A DNA stretch of 62,883 nucleotides from Streptomyces silvae. Lineage in GTDB: Bacteria; Actinomycetota; Actinomycetes; Streptomycetales; Streptomycetaceae. How positions within the stretch are numbered: the stretch's first letter is position 1; every line of letters begins with the position of its first letter. Shown in pieces: positions 1 through 8,811 of the stretch. The notes beneath the pieces are model-generated. The model was given only the letters and a program-made list of their open reading frames with translations. It searched no databases and had not been told where the DNA came from. The translations under genes and the position numbers were made by a program. The stretch is taken from contig NZ_JAERUC010000168.1 in assembly GCF_016745505.1 (NCBI RefSeq), positions 1-62,883 on the forward strand, in the 5' to 3' direction.

Positions 1-73
1 GCCGGTGCCCGGCCCCCGCACGCCCCCGTCCCCCTTGTTCCGCCCCGTCGACGGTCCGAAGGACGGTCCCCGC

Positions 74-943
74 ATGACTCCGCCCGGCTTCCTGTTCTGC
101 TCCGACCCCCTGGGGCCGCGCCGCCCGGACCCCGGGTTCGCCGAGGAGGCGGCCGCGGCACGGCGCGCGGGTGCGCGGGCCGGGCTGATCGACCACGACG
201 CGCTCCTGGCCGGGGACACGGAGACCGCCGTCGGCCGGGTCCGGAGGGACTCCGGGCCGTACTGGTACCGGGGCTGGATGATTCCGCCCGACCGCTACGC
301 GGATCTGGAGCGCGCCCTCCTCGCCCGTGGCTGCTCGCTGCTCACCGGTTCCTCCGCGTACCGCACCGCGCATGAACTCCCCGGCTGGTACGAGGCGTTC
401 GCCCAGCTCACCCCGCGCAGCGTCTGGCGTGCCCTGTCCGTGGGTGAGGCGCTGCCCGATCCCTCCGTGTGGTCGGACCTCGCCGGGGACCTCGGTCCGG
501 GCCCGGGCATCGTCAAGGACTTCGTGAAGTCCCGTAAGCACGAATGGCACGAGGCGTGCTTCGTGCCGGAGCTGAGCGAACCGGAGCGGCTCACGGGCGT
601 CGTCGGCCGGTTCCTCGAACTTCAGGGGGAGTTCCTCGCCGGCGGGGTGGTGCTGCGCGCGTACGAGCCGTTCGTGCCGGGCGGGGAGGCACGGGTCTGG
701 TGGGTGGACGGCGAGCCGGTGCGGGTGACAGCACATCCGGACACGCCCGGCCTGGTCCCGGCGCCCGCGCTCGACGCCGTCGGCGAAGCGGTGCGCACAC
801 TCGGCTGCCGGTGGGTGACCACGGACATGGCGCTGCGGGAGGACGGGGTGTGGCGGGTGGTGGAGGTCGGTGACGGGCAGGTCAGCGGACTGCCCGCGGG
901 CGACGACTGCGAGAGCCTGTTCGGCGCGCTCCTCGGCGGGTGA
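74..943 (+). CDS. ATP-grasp domain protein (DUF4343-like)
   Basis: A soluble protein of 289 residues that reads as an ATP-grasp family member. The C-terminal third has a typical ATP-grasp metal/nucleotide segment (TTDMALREDG, then WRVVEVGDGQVSGLP) whose acidic residues would bind Mg-ATP. The middle contains GIVKDFVKSRKHEWHEACF with likely ATP-contacting lysines. Such proteins join a carboxylate to an amine or thiol, but nothing nearby indicates the substrate. The frame is open upstream to position 5; I chose the ATG at 74 because the family-like sequence begins there and the first 23 codons are proline-rich and unremarkable. The true start could lie outside the window. Confidence 0.75.
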   Translation: MTPPGFLFCSDPLGPRRPDPGFAEEAAAARRAGARAGLIDHDALLAGDTETAVGRVRRDSGPYWYRGWMIPPDRYADLERALLARGCSLLTGSSAYRTAHELPGWYEAFAQLTPRSVWRALSVGEALPDPSVWSDLAGDLGPGPGIVKDFVKSRKHEWHEACFVPELSEPERLTGVVGRFLELQGEFLAGGVVLRAYEPFVPGGEARVWWVDGEPVRVTAHPDTPGLVPAPALDAVGEAVRTLGCRWVTTDMALREDGVWRVVEVGDGQVSGLPAGDDCESLFGALLGG

Positions 944-1021
944 CCGATCCCCCTGCTCGGCGCGCTCCTCGGAGAGTGAACAGCCGCTGCCCTGCGCACG
1001 CCTGGACCGGGGGCCCGCCTT

Positions 1022-1507
1022 TCAGCAGCCGCAGTCGTCGGCGTCCACCGGCGCGGTGAGCGGATCGGCGGGGCGCCGCCGCGGCCCCTCCCCGGTCTCG
1101 AAGGCGAATCCCTCCCGCACCCAGTACTCGAATCCGCCGAGCATCTCCTTGACCTGGTACCCGAGTTCGGCGAGAGCCAGGGCGGCCCGGGTCGCTCCGT
1201 TGCAGCCCGGCCCCCAGCAGTACGTGACGACGGGAACCGCCGGGTCGAGGAGTCCGGCGGCCTGCTCCGCGACCAGGGCGGTCGGCAGGTGCACCGCACC
1301 CGGGACGTGCCCCTGGTCCCAGGACGCGGTGGACCGGGAGTCCAGTACGACGAATCCGGGGTCATCGCCGGACTCCAGGGCGGTGGCCACATCGGACACG
1401 TCCGCATGGAACGCCAGCGACGCGCCGAAGTAGGCGACTGCCGCCGCCGGGGAGGCGGGTGGGACACGCAGGACGGGGTTGCCGGTGGTGCGGGTCTGTG
1501 AGGTCAT
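1022..1507 (-). CDS. Rhodanese-like domain protein
   Basis: A single rhodanese domain of 161 residues. The persulfide-forming cysteine should sit in the loop VTYCWGPGCNGATRAA, and the flanking DSRS...W.QGHVPGAVHLP segment is the usual rhodanese substrate-domain entry. The protein would carry sulfane sulfur or act on a thiol substrate in the cytoplasm. It ends in an odd cysteine-rich tail, DADDCGC. The ATG at 1507 is preferred; the longer open frame to 1951 runs antisense through the neighbouring regulator. It is transcribed divergently from the Lrp/AsnC gene across a 93-base gap holding a palindrome, which suggests that regulator controls it. Confidence 0.88.
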   Translation of the reverse strand: MTSQTRTTGNPVLRVPPASPAAAVAYFGASLAFHADVSDVATALESGDDPGFVVLDSRSTASWDQGHVPGAVHLPTALVAEQAAGLLDPAVPVVTYCWGPGCNGATRAALALAELGYQVKEMLGGFEYWVREGFAFETGEGPRRRPADPLTAPVDADDCGC

Positions 1508-1573
1508 GGCCAGAAATCTACGGCCGCTCCACGACCATCGGAAGCAGTGATCCCCGGCACATCGCTTGATCCG

Positions 1574-1588
1574 CAGGGGATTCCCCTG
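1574..1588. promoter_or_regulatory. Perfect palindrome, possible AsnC operator
   Basis: CAGGGGA-T-TCCCCTG is a perfect 7+1+7 palindrome, 12 bases before the ATG of the Lrp/AsnC regulator and inside its divergent promoter region with the rhodanese gene. Its position fits an autoregulatory operator. Assignment to this regulator is inference. Confidence 0.45.
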
Positions 1589-1600
1589 TTGCCTGCTCCC

Positions 1601-2047
1601 ATGACCGACTATTCCCCGGATGCCACGGACTGGCGCATCCTCGACGTCCTGCAACGCGACGGACGCGTGAGCTTCGCCGACCTGGCCCGCGCCGTGGCGA
1701 TGTCCCCGAGCGCCGTCACAGAACGCGTGCGCCGCCTGGAGGAGCTGGGGGTGATCAGCGGATACGCCGCGGTGGTGGACCCGGAGCGGCTGGGCCTGCC
1801 GATCCTCGCCCTCGTACGGCTGCGCTACCCGAACGGCAACTACAAGCCGTTCCACGATCTGACGGACACGACGCCGGAGATCGTGGAGGCGCACCATGTG
1901 ACCGGGGACGACTGCTTCGTCCTGAAGGTGACCGCGAGGTCGATGCGCCACCTGGAGGAGGTCACGGGACGGATCGGCGCGCTCGGCTCCGTGACCACCA
2001 GCGTCGTCTACTCCTCGCCCCTCCCCCGGCGGGCGATCAGCCGCTGA
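1601..2047 (+). CDS. Lrp/AsnC family transcriptional regulator
   Basis: A 148-residue one-component regulator. An N-terminal helix-turn-helix (about residues 8-55, with DVLQRDGRVSFADLARAVAM and SPSAVTERVRRLEELGVISG) is followed by a ligand-sensing RAM domain. Proteins of this family form dimers or octamers that respond to amino acids. The ATG at 1601 gives the standard family length; the open frame reaches 1547. No clear Shine-Dalgarno precedes it, so a leaderless or very short-leader transcript is possible. It sits back to back with a rhodanese gene, and its last 11 bases overlap the end of convergent sbcC. Confidence 0.92.
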   Translation: MTDYSPDATDWRILDVLQRDGRVSFADLARAVAMSPSAVTERVRRLEELGVISGYAAVVDPERLGLPILALVRLRYPNGNYKPFHDLTDTTPEIVEAHHVTGDDCFVLKVTARSMRHLEEVTGRIGALGSVTTSVVYSSPLPRRAISR

Positions 2048-5000
2048 GCACGTCGGCCGCGCGGTGGACGACCGCCGACCCGTGCCGCTCCTTGACCACC
2101 TCCAGCTGGGCGGGGATACGGCGGCGCAGGTCGGCCACGTGGCTGACGATGCCGACGCTGCGGTCGCGTTCGCGCAGCGAGTCCAGGACGTCGAGCACCT
2201 CGTCCAGCGTCTGGTCGTCCAGGCTGCCGAAGCCCTCGTCGATGAAGAGCGTGTCCAGGCGTACGCCGCCCGCCTCGTCCGTCACCACGTCGGCGAGGCC
2301 GAGTGCCAGGGCGAGCGAGGCGAAGAAGGTCTCCCCGCCTGACAGTGTGGCCGTGTCGCGCTCCCGGCCGGTCCAGGAGTCGACGACGTGCAGCCCGAGC
2401 CCCGACCTGCGGCCCCCGCTGCGCTCGTCGGAGTGGACCAGCGTGTAACGGCCCGCCGACATCCGCTGGAGCCGGGCCGTCGCCGCAGCGGCCACCTGTT
2501 CGAGGCGCGCCGCCAGCACGTACGACTCCAGGCGCATCCTGCGCTCGTTGTCCGCGGAGGTGCCCGCGGTCAGCCCGGCGAGACGGGCCACCCTCTCGTA
2601 CTCCTGGCGCAGCGGGCCCAGGGCACGCACCTCCTCCTCGGCACGGCGGGAGAGCCGGCCGAGTTCGGCGTCACGCTCCTGCGCTGCGGCATGCCCGGCG
2701 GAGCTGTCGCGCAGGGCCGTCACGGACCGGTCGTACGCCTCCTGGGCGGCCTCCGGTGTGGCGGCGGGGCGGTCGGCGGCGGCCCGGGCGTCCTCCTCGG
2801 CGAGCCGGTCGGCGACCGTCGCGGCCTCCGTCTGCCAGGCGTCGATCCGGTGCTGGAGCTCCCGCTGGGCGGTGTCGTCGAGGAGCTTCGCCGCGGCGGC
2901 CTGCGGGGTGGCGAATCCGGCCCGGAAGGCGGCGTCGGCCAGCCTGCCGTCGGCCTCCTTGAGGCGCTCGGCAGCGTCCTGCTCTGCGCGGAGCGCCTCG
3001 GCGGCCTCCGCCACCGCCCCCGCACGGCGCTCCAGCAGCCCGGCACGCTCGGCCACGGAGGCGCAGCCGCCCCGGGCCTTCGCCAACTCTGCTTCCAGGG
3101 CTGCCTGTTCACGGTCGAACGTCTCCCGCAGCGAGGTGCGGGCGGCCGCTCGCCGCTCGGCCTGCTGCCGGTCGTCGAGGCGGCCGAGGTGCTCACGCTC
3201 GGCGGCGGCCAGCGCCTCCCTCGCCGCGTGCGTTCCCGCGGCCAGGCGGTGCGCGTCCTGGTGCTCCCGGGCCAGGCGGTCGACGACCGCCCGCAGTGCG
3301 GGCACGGAGGCGGAGTCCCGGTCCGCTTCCGTCGCTTCGCGGGCGCCCGTCGCGTCCGACGGTTCCGGGGCGCCGGTCGCGTCCTGCGGGGCCGCCGCCT
3401 CCGCCCGCGCCGCGGCGAGGCGTTCGCGCAGGACTCCGAGCTCGCTCTCCGCCTCCGCACGGGCCCGGTCGGCCCGCTGGTGGGCGGCGAGCGCGGCCTC
3501 CTCGGTGGCGCGGTCCACATGGCCGGCCTCGGCGCGGGCGGGCGCGGGGTGCTCCGCCGAGCCGCACACCGTACAGGCCACGCCGTCGACGAGCCGGCCT
3601 GCGAGTTCCGCCGCGATCCCGCGCAGACGCTGCTCCCGTAGCGTCAGCCATGTCTCGCGCGCGTCCAGCGCACGCTCACGGGCGGCGGTCAGCGCTGCCG
3701 ACGCCGTCTCCTCCTGCGCACCGAGGGCGTCGCGGCGGCGTGCCGCCTCCAGCCTCCTGCGCGCCGGTTCGAGCCGGCCGGCCAGCTGCTCCGCGAGGGT
3801 CGCGGCCTCCTGCGCGGTCTCGACGCGTTCTCTGAGGGCCCGGTGGGTGGCGTCCCAGCCGGCCAGCCACTCCGCCGCCTCCTGGATCAGTTCGTCGTCG
3901 GAACGGGACTGCCGCTCCAGGCCGGACCGTTCGGCGTCGATCTCACGGCTGCGCCGTTCGGCCCGGCGTGCGGCGTCGAGCGCGCCCAGCTCCGCCCGCA
4001 GGCCGCGCTCCTCGCCGGCCAGTTGCTCGTAGCCCGCTCCGGCCAGCTCGGGGGGCAGCCCGGCGTGGGACCGTTCGCGGGCCGCGACTGCCGTGCGGTG
4101 GGCCCGCTCGGCCTCGTCGCGCAGGTCGAGCGCCGGGGCGACGAGGTCCGCCTTGCGCGCGCGGGTCAGCTGCTCGTGGCAGCGGTCGCGTTCCGCGCGG
4201 CGCTCCTCCAGCCCCTCGGCGCGGCGGCGGGTCTCCTCGTAGCGCTGCTGGAGGCGGGCGAGTTCACGCTCGGCTTCGAGTGCGTGGCGTGCGGCGGTGC
4301 TCCGCTCCTCGGCGCCGGCCAGGACGCACCGGGCGATGTCGAGCCGTTCACGGGCTCCGCCGCGCGCGACGGCGGCCCACTGAAGGACCCCCTCGGCGAG
4401 GCCGGGTTCACCCGGGCGCTCCTCGGGCGGTGCCGCCTCGTCGGCGGCCGGACCGGCCGCCTGGGCGATGCGCTGGGCCAGGGCGAGGATCTGCTCGTCC
4501 CCCGCCTTGACCCGGGCCTCGGCCGACCGGCGCAGTTCGGCCAGGCGCTCCTCGACGGCCGCGAAACGGCGGGTGTCGAAGAGCCGGCCGAGCAGCTTTC
4601 CGCGCGCCTCGGCGTCGGCACGCAGGAAACGCGCGAAGTCGCCCTGCGGCAGGAGCACCACCTGGCAGAACTGGTCGCGGCTCATCCCGATGAGCCCGCC
4701 GATCTCCTCCCCGATCTCCTGATGCGAGCGGCTGAGCGCCTTCCAGCCGTGCTCGGGGTCGTACTCGCGCAGCCAGCTCTGCGCCTTCTCGGTCGTGAAG
4801 CCGCCGCCCCGCTTCTTGGGGCGGGGCTGGGCGGGCCGCCTGGTGACCTCCAGGCGCCGCCCCCCGACGGTCAGTTCCAGGCGCACCTCGGTCGGGCGGT
4901 CCACGGGGGCGTGGTCACTGCGCAGGGAGGTGCCGGGGCTCTGCCGGGCGCCGGGCACCGCCCCGTACAGGCCGTAGCAGACGGCGTCGAGCACGGAGGT

Positions 5001-5123
5001 CTTGCCCGCGCCGGTGGGACCGTGCAGCAGGAAGATCCCCGCCGAGGACAGGGCGTCGAAGTCGACTTCCTGCGGGGCGCCGAAGGGGCCGAAGGCGGTC
5101 AGGGTCAGCTTGTGCAGTCTCAA
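2037..5123 (-). CDS. sbcC: Exonuclease subunit SbcC (SMC-like ATPase)
   Basis: The large subunit of the SbcCD nuclease, which opens hairpins and processes double-strand breaks. At 1028 residues it has the full architecture: Walker A GPTGAGKTSVLDA near residue 35, long alanine/glutamate/arginine-rich coiled coils, a zinc hook CTVC near residue 516, the ABC signature LSGGE near 927 and Walker B LFIDEGFGSLD near 960. It partners with SbcD encoded just upstream. The start is TTG at 5123, overlapping the sbcD stop as TTGA, so translation is probably coupled. This is the only start that keeps MRLHKLTLTAFGPFG at the N-terminus. Confidence 0.97.
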   Translation of the reverse strand: MRLHKLTLTAFGPFGAPQEVDFDALSSAGIFLLHGPTGAGKTSVLDAVCYGLYGAVPGARQSPGTSLRSDHAPVDRPTEVRLELTVGGRRLEVTRRPAQPRPKKRGGGFTTEKAQSWLREYDPEHGWKALSRSHQEIGEEIGGLIGMSRDQFCQVVLLPQGDFARFLRADAEARGKLLGRLFDTRRFAAVEERLAELRRSAEARVKAGDEQILALAQRIAQAAGPAADEAAPPEERPGEPGLAEGVLQWAAVARGGARERLDIARCVLAGAEERSTAARHALEAERELARLQQRYEETRRRAEGLEERRAERDRCHEQLTRARKADLVAPALDLRDEAERAHRTAVAARERSHAGLPPELAGAGYEQLAGEERGLRAELGALDAARRAERRSREIDAERSGLERQSRSDDELIQEAAEWLAGWDATHRALRERVETAQEAATLAEQLAGRLEPARRRLEAARRRDALGAQEETASAALTAARERALDARETWLTLREQRLRGIAAELAGRLVDGVACTVCGSAEHPAPARAEAGHVDRATEEAALAAHQRADRARAEAESELGVLRERLAAARAEAAAPQDATGAPEPSDATGAREATEADRDSASVPALRAVVDRLAREHQDAHRLAAGTHAAREALAAAEREHLGRLDDRQQAERRAAARTSLRETFDREQAALEAELAKARGGCASVAERAGLLERRAGAVAEAAEALRAEQDAAERLKEADGRLADAAFRAGFATPQAAAAKLLDDTAQRELQHRIDAWQTEAATVADRLAEEDARAAADRPAATPEAAQEAYDRSVTALRDSSAGHAAAQERDAELGRLSRRAEEEVRALGPLRQEYERVARLAGLTAGTSADNERRMRLESYVLAARLEQVAAAATARLQRMSAGRYTLVHSDERSGGRRSGLGLHVVDSWTGRERDTATLSGGETFFASLALALGLADVVTDEAGGVRLDTLFIDEGFGSLDDQTLDEVLDVLDSLRERDRSVGIVSHVADLRRRIPAQLEVVKERHGSAVVHRAADVLSG

Positions 5124-6286
5124 TGGGACACCTCGTCGACTCCGTCGCTCACCCGTACGTCGTCGAAGACGGCGCGCAGCACCGTCCGCTCCTGTGCGCT
5201 GGGGCCGTTTCCGCCGCGTACATGGGCCACGAAGTCCTCCGCCACCTGGTGGTCGTCACGTCCCTCCAGCCGCTGGGCGTACGAAGCGGAGGGGTCCTGC
5301 GGGGAACGCTCCGGGTCGAAGACCAGGCTGAGGGTGTGCGGGAAGCGCTCGGTGAGGCGGGCCATCGGCTCGTCCGGCCGCGCCAGGTCGGTGAGGGTGG
5401 CCTCCACCCAGGACTCCCGGTGCCGTTCAAGCGCCGGGTCCTCCAGGAGCGTGCCGAGGTGCCCGCGGAGCCGTACGAGCGGGCGCGGCACCGGGCAGTC
5501 GACGCGCTCCGCGGCCACCTCTCCCCCGGGCCCCAGGTCGATCAGCCACATCGTCTTGCGGTGCGTGTGCTCGGAGAAGGAGTACGCCAGCGGGGAGCCC
5601 GAGTAGCGCACGCGCTCCGTCACCGTCTGGCAGCCGTGCAGATGACCGAGCGCCACGTAGTCGACGCCGGCGAAGACTCCCGCGGGGACGGCGGCGACCC
5701 CGCCGACGGTGATGTCGCGCTCGCTGTCGCTGGGTTCGCCGCCCGCCACGAAGGCGTGGGCGAGGACCACGGAGCGGGTGCCGTCCGGGCGGGCGGCGAG
5801 ATCGGCCCGCACCTGGTCCATGGCCGCGGTGAGCACTGCTTCGTGGCTCGTTCGCGGGGCGCCGAGGCTGTCCCTGACGAGGGCCGGTTCCAGGTAGGGC
5901 AGCCCGTAGAACGCCACATCGCCCTGCGCGTCGTGCAGGACGACCGGCGTGGCGCACGCGCCGGGGTCGGTACGCAGATGGATCCCGGCCCCTGCGATCA
6001 GCCCGGCGCCCACGCCGAGCCTGCGGGCCGAATCGTGGTTTCCGGAGATCATGACGGTCGGTACCCCGGCGGCGGCGAGCCGGTGCAGCGCGTCGTCGAA
6101 GAGCTGGACGGCCGCCAGCGGCGGCACCGCCCGGTCGTAGACGTCACCGGCCACGACGACCACGTCGACGGCGTGTTCGCGCACGGTCCTGACGAGGTGG
6201 TCGAGGTAGGCGGCCTGGGCGTCGAGCAGGGATACGCGGTGGAACGACCGCCCCAGATGCCAGTCCGAGGTGTGCAGGATCCTCAT
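5120..6286 (-). CDS. sbcD: Exonuclease subunit SbcD (Mre11-like)
   Basis: The metallophosphoesterase subunit of the SbcCD complex, 388 residues from the ATG at 6286. Phosphoesterase motifs are all present: D8-x-H10 (SDWHLG), G47-D48 (AGDVYDR), GNHD at 82-85 and the late VALGHLHGCQ motif. These coordinate two Mn ions for end-processing of DNA. The ATG is preceded by GGAG with a 7-base gap. Upstream the frame stays open for 74 more codons through a 15-bp repeat array, so an N-terminal extension of GRSGV-like pentapeptides is formally possible but not expected for the family. It forms an operon with sbcC. Confidence 0.96.
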   Translation of the reverse strand: MRILHTSDWHLGRSFHRVSLLDAQAAYLDHLVRTVREHAVDVVVVAGDVYDRAVPPLAAVQLFDDALHRLAAAGVPTVMISGNHDSARRLGVGAGLIAGAGIHLRTDPGACATPVVLHDAQGDVAFYGLPYLEPALVRDSLGAPRTSHEAVLTAAMDQVRADLAARPDGTRSVVLAHAFVAGGEPSDSERDITVGGVAAVPAGVFAGVDYVALGHLHGCQTVTERVRYSGSPLAYSFSEHTHRKTMWLIDLGPGGEVAAERVDCPVPRPLVRLRGHLGTLLEDPALERHRESWVEATLTDLARPDEPMARLTERFPHTLSLVFDPERSPQDPSASYAQRLEGRDDHQVAEDFVAHVRGGNGPSAQERTVLRAVFDDVRVSDGVDEVSH

Positions 6287-6451
6287 GACGCCGCTCCGGC
6301 CGACGCCGCTCCGGCCGACGTCACTCCGGCTGACATCCCTCCGGCCGACGCCGGTCCGACCGGTATCCCCTCGGCCGACGTCACCCCCGCGGACACCACT
6401 CCGACCGGCATTGCTCGGGCTGACGTCACCCCGACCGGCATCACTGCGACG
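6287..6451. repeat. Eleven degenerate 15-bp tandem repeats abutting sbcD start
   Basis: The array begins at the base directly upstream of the sbcD ATG and runs for 11 exact 15-base periods with consensus close to GACGYCRCTCCGGCC. On the sbcD strand each unit reads as a GRSGV/GRSDV-like pentapeptide without stops, and most units carry a GGAG, the Shine-Dalgarno core. It may be an untranslated minisatellite or an N-terminal repeat. Related arrays occur at 8723 and 34771. Confidence 0.85.
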
Positions 6452-6569
6452 GCTCCGACCTGCATGTTCCACTTCCTCCGCCCCCGGGACCGGACCGGTC
6501 CGGCCCACCGCCCGCCGCGGAGTCCCACGGCCGGCCCGACCACGCTAATGCCGCGCGGCCCCGGATCCC

Positions 6570-7205
6570 TCATCCGCCCTGTACATCCCCGTACGCCTCG
6601 CCGCCCAGTTCGAGCGTCGCGGAACCCGCCGTGGCATCGGCCAGCCAGGCCCTGAAGCTCTCGACATCGGCGTCCGGCAGCCCGATCGCGATGGTGACCG
6701 CCTCCGCGTAGGTCACCTCGTGGACCGCACGACCGGTGGCCCGCAGATCGTTCTCCAGTTTGCCCGCGCGCTGGTGGTCCACGGTGACGGTCGCGAGGCG
6801 GAACCGGCGGCGGGTGGTCGTGCCGAGCGCGTCGAGCGCCTCGCCGACCGCACCTCCGTACGCCCGGATCAGTCCGCCCGCGCCGAGCTTGACGCCGCCG
6901 AAGTAGCGGGTGACGACGGCGACCGCGTACCGCACCTCCCTGCGCATGAGCATCTGGAGCATGGGGACGCCGGCCGTCCCGCCGGGCTCCCCGTCGTCAC
7001 TGGCCTTCTGCACGGAGGCGTCGGCGCCGATGACGTAGGCGAAGCAGTTGTGGTTGGCGGTGGGGTGCTCCTTGCGGACACGCGCGATGAACTCCTGCGC
7101 CTCCTGCTCGGTGGCGGCGGGGGCGAGCGCGCAGAGGAAACGCGATCGGCTGATCTCGGTCTCGTGCACACCCGCGCGGGCGACTGTCCGGTACTGCTCC
7201 TGCAT
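6570..7205 (-). CDS. YigZ/IMPACT family protein (UPF0029)
   Basis: A 211-residue member of the YigZ/IMPACT family. The N-terminal UPF0029 domain shows the hallmark segments (RSRFLCALAPAATEQEAQEF; HPTANHNCFAYVIG; DDGEPGGTAGVPML; VVTRYFGGVKLGAGGLIRAY) and a smaller ferredoxin-like DUF1949 domain follows. The eukaryotic relative modulates translation control; the bacterial role is not established. The ATG at 7205 has a GGTGGA just upstream. It lies alone between sbcD and a divergent CoA-binding protein. Confidence 0.92.
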   Translation of the reverse strand: MQEQYRTVARAGVHETEISRSRFLCALAPAATEQEAQEFIARVRKEHPTANHNCFAYVIGADASVQKASDDGEPGGTAGVPMLQMLMRREVRYAVAVVTRYFGGVKLGAGGLIRAYGGAVGEALDALGTTTRRRFRLATVTVDHQRAGKLENDLRATGRAVHEVTYAEAVTIAIGLPDADVESFRAWLADATAGSATLELGGEAYGDVQGG

Positions 7206-7287
7206 CGGTCCACCCTATGCGCCGGTCCGTCCCGCACTTTCACCCTCCCGTGGGGAATGGTGCGGGCGGACCGGCCGTTGTCCGGGC

Positions 7288-7704
7288 ATGTACGCAGACG
7301 ATGAGACGGTTCGCAGGATCCTCCAGGACACGGGCGACACCTGGGCGGTGGTCGGCCTGTCCATCAACCGTTCCCGCGCGGCCTACGGGGTGGCGGAGGT
7401 CCTCCAGCGCTTCGGCAAGCGCGTGGTGCCCGTCCACCCGAAGGCGGAGCCGGTCCACGGCGAACAGGGGTACGCCTCGCTGGCGGACATACCCTTCCCG
7501 GTCGACGTGGTGGACGTCTTCGTCAACAGCGATCTTGCGGGCGCTGTCGCCGACGAGGCGGTGGCGATCGGCGCGAAGGCCGTCTGGTTCCAGCTGGGCG
7601 TGATCGACGAGGAGGCCTACGGGCGCACGCGTCAGGCCGGTCTCGACATGGTCATGGACCGCTGCCCGGCGATCGAGATACCCCGCCTGGACGCCCGCCG
7701 CTGA
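7288..7704 (+). CDS. CoA-binding domain protein (YccU-like)
   Basis: A small Rossmann-fold protein of 138 residues in the CoA_binding_2 family. The nucleotide-binding start is visible (DTWAVVGLSINRSRAAYGVA), with VVPVHPKAE and WFQLGVIDEEAY downstream, the usual family landmarks. These proteins bind CoA but their cellular role is unknown. The frame is open to 7048 but upstream residues are unlike the family and overlap the divergent YigZ gene, so ATG 7288 is chosen. Confidence 0.9.
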   Translation: MYADDETVRRILQDTGDTWAVVGLSINRSRAAYGVAEVLQRFGKRVVPVHPKAEPVHGEQGYASLADIPFPVDVVDVFVNSDLAGAVADEAVAIGAKAVWFQLGVIDEEAYGRTRQAGLDMVMDRCPAIEIPRLDARR

Positions 7705-7863
7705 CCGTCGCCACCTGCGCCGCCACACCTCCGGGACGCCTCCGAGACACCTCCGAGCCCGCCACCGCGTCGCCTCCGCGCTGCCTTCACCGGGTCGCGC
7801 CGCGTCCCGCCGTGCCCGGAGGCGTGGTGTCGCGGACGGCCTCCGGCGGGGAGAATGCCCGCT

Positions 7864-8664
7864 GTGACACGGCATCTCCTCCTCCGAGACGGACGCGTCG
7901 CCACCCAGCTGTACGAGCTGGGCGTGCGGCGGGGTGGCGTTCTGCTGGTGCACGCCTCGATGCGCTCGGCGGGCGGCGACGCCGGAAGTATGGCCGACGC
8001 ACTGCGCCAGGCCGTGGGCCCGGCGGGGACGCTGGTCGTGCCCGCCTTCACCCCGGAGAATTCGGACACCTCGCGCGCCTATCTGGACCGTGTCCGGGGT
8101 CTGAGTGACGAGGCCCGCGCCGAGGTGCGTGCGTCGATGCCCGCTTTCGACCCGGCGACGTCTCCCGCGCCTGCCATGGGCACGCTCGCCGAGACGGTGC
8201 GGCTGACTCCGGGCGCGCTGCGCAGCGCCCACCCCCAGACCTCGTTCGCCGCACTCGGCCCGGCGGCCGCGGAGCTGCTCTCGGGCCACCGGCAGGACTG
8301 CCACCTGGGCGAGGGCTCCCCCCTCGCCCGGCTGTACGAGGCCGACGCCCAGGTCCTGCTGCTGGGCACGGGCTTCGACAGGTGCACCGCCTTCCACCTC
8401 GGTGAGTACCGCCGCCCCGCACCGCCCCGCCGCCGCTACCGCTGTGTGGTGGCCTCGGGGGGCGGGCGCCGCTGGTGGGAGTACGAGGACATCGCCCTCG
8501 ACGACAGCGACTTCGCCGCCCTCGGGGCCGACTTCGCCCGTGCGCGGGCCGGAGCGGTCGGCACCGGCCGGGTGGCGGCGGCGCCGAGCCGGCTGTTCCG
8601 CCTCCGCCAGGCCGTGGACTTCGCCACGGAGTGGCTCGGGGAGCACCGGCCCGGCGGCTGCTGA
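7864..8664 (+). CDS. Aminoglycoside N(3)-acetyltransferase family protein
   Basis: An AAC(3)/FrbF-fold acetyltransferase of about 266 residues. Landmarks are LLVHASMRSAGG near the N-terminus, TLVVPAFTPENSD, the HPQTSFAALGPAA segment and LGEGSPLARLYEADAQVLLLG, including the conserved catalytic His-Pro region. Enzymes of this family move acetyl from acetyl-CoA to the 3-amino group of aminoglycosides; many actinomycete copies have other or unknown substrates, so resistance is inference. GGGGAG at 7848-7853 sits too close to ATG 7855 and is well spaced for GTG 7864, so I prefer 7864. No antibiotic biosynthesis genes lie nearby. Confidence 0.85.
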   Translation: MTRHLLLRDGRVATQLYELGVRRGGVLLVHASMRSAGGDAGSMADALRQAVGPAGTLVVPAFTPENSDTSRAYLDRVRGLSDEARAEVRASMPAFDPATSPAPAMGTLAETVRLTPGALRSAHPQTSFAALGPAAAELLSGHRQDCHLGEGSPLARLYEADAQVLLLGTGFDRCTAFHLGEYRRPAPPRRRYRCVVASGGGRRWWEYEDIALDDSDFAALGADFARARAGAVGTGRVAAAPSRLFRLRQAVDFATEWLGEHRPGGC

Positions 8665-8722
8665 GCGTTCCGCCTCTGCGGAGCGTCCGGCCGGGCCACG
8701 GTCCCTCGGAGGCCCGTTCAGC

Positions 8723-8797
8723 GATGCCGGTACCGCGGGTCCCGATTCCGTGGGTACCGACTCCGCGGGTAATGGTGCCGCAGGGGCCGGGTCCCCG
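8723..8797. repeat. Five degenerate 15-bp tandem repeats
   Basis: Five consecutive 15-base units with a consensus near GGTACCGACTCCGCG lie in the gap between the AAC(3)-like gene and the convergent YbaK-like gene. Period and CTCCG core resemble the array before sbcD. No gene is apparent in this gap. Confidence 0.8.
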
Positions 8798-8811
8798 GCG
8801 GCCACCCGTCC

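Noticed and set aside
2388..5606. Several 400-590 codon plus-strand frames over sbcC/sbcD
   Set aside because: All are antisense to clear SbcC and SbcD motifs and show no domain of their own.
6287..6508. An N-terminally extended SbcD starting near 6508
   Set aside because: The family begins at MRILHTSDWH; the extra residues are pure 15-bp repeats, and GGAG is well placed for ATG 6286. It is kept only as a possibility.
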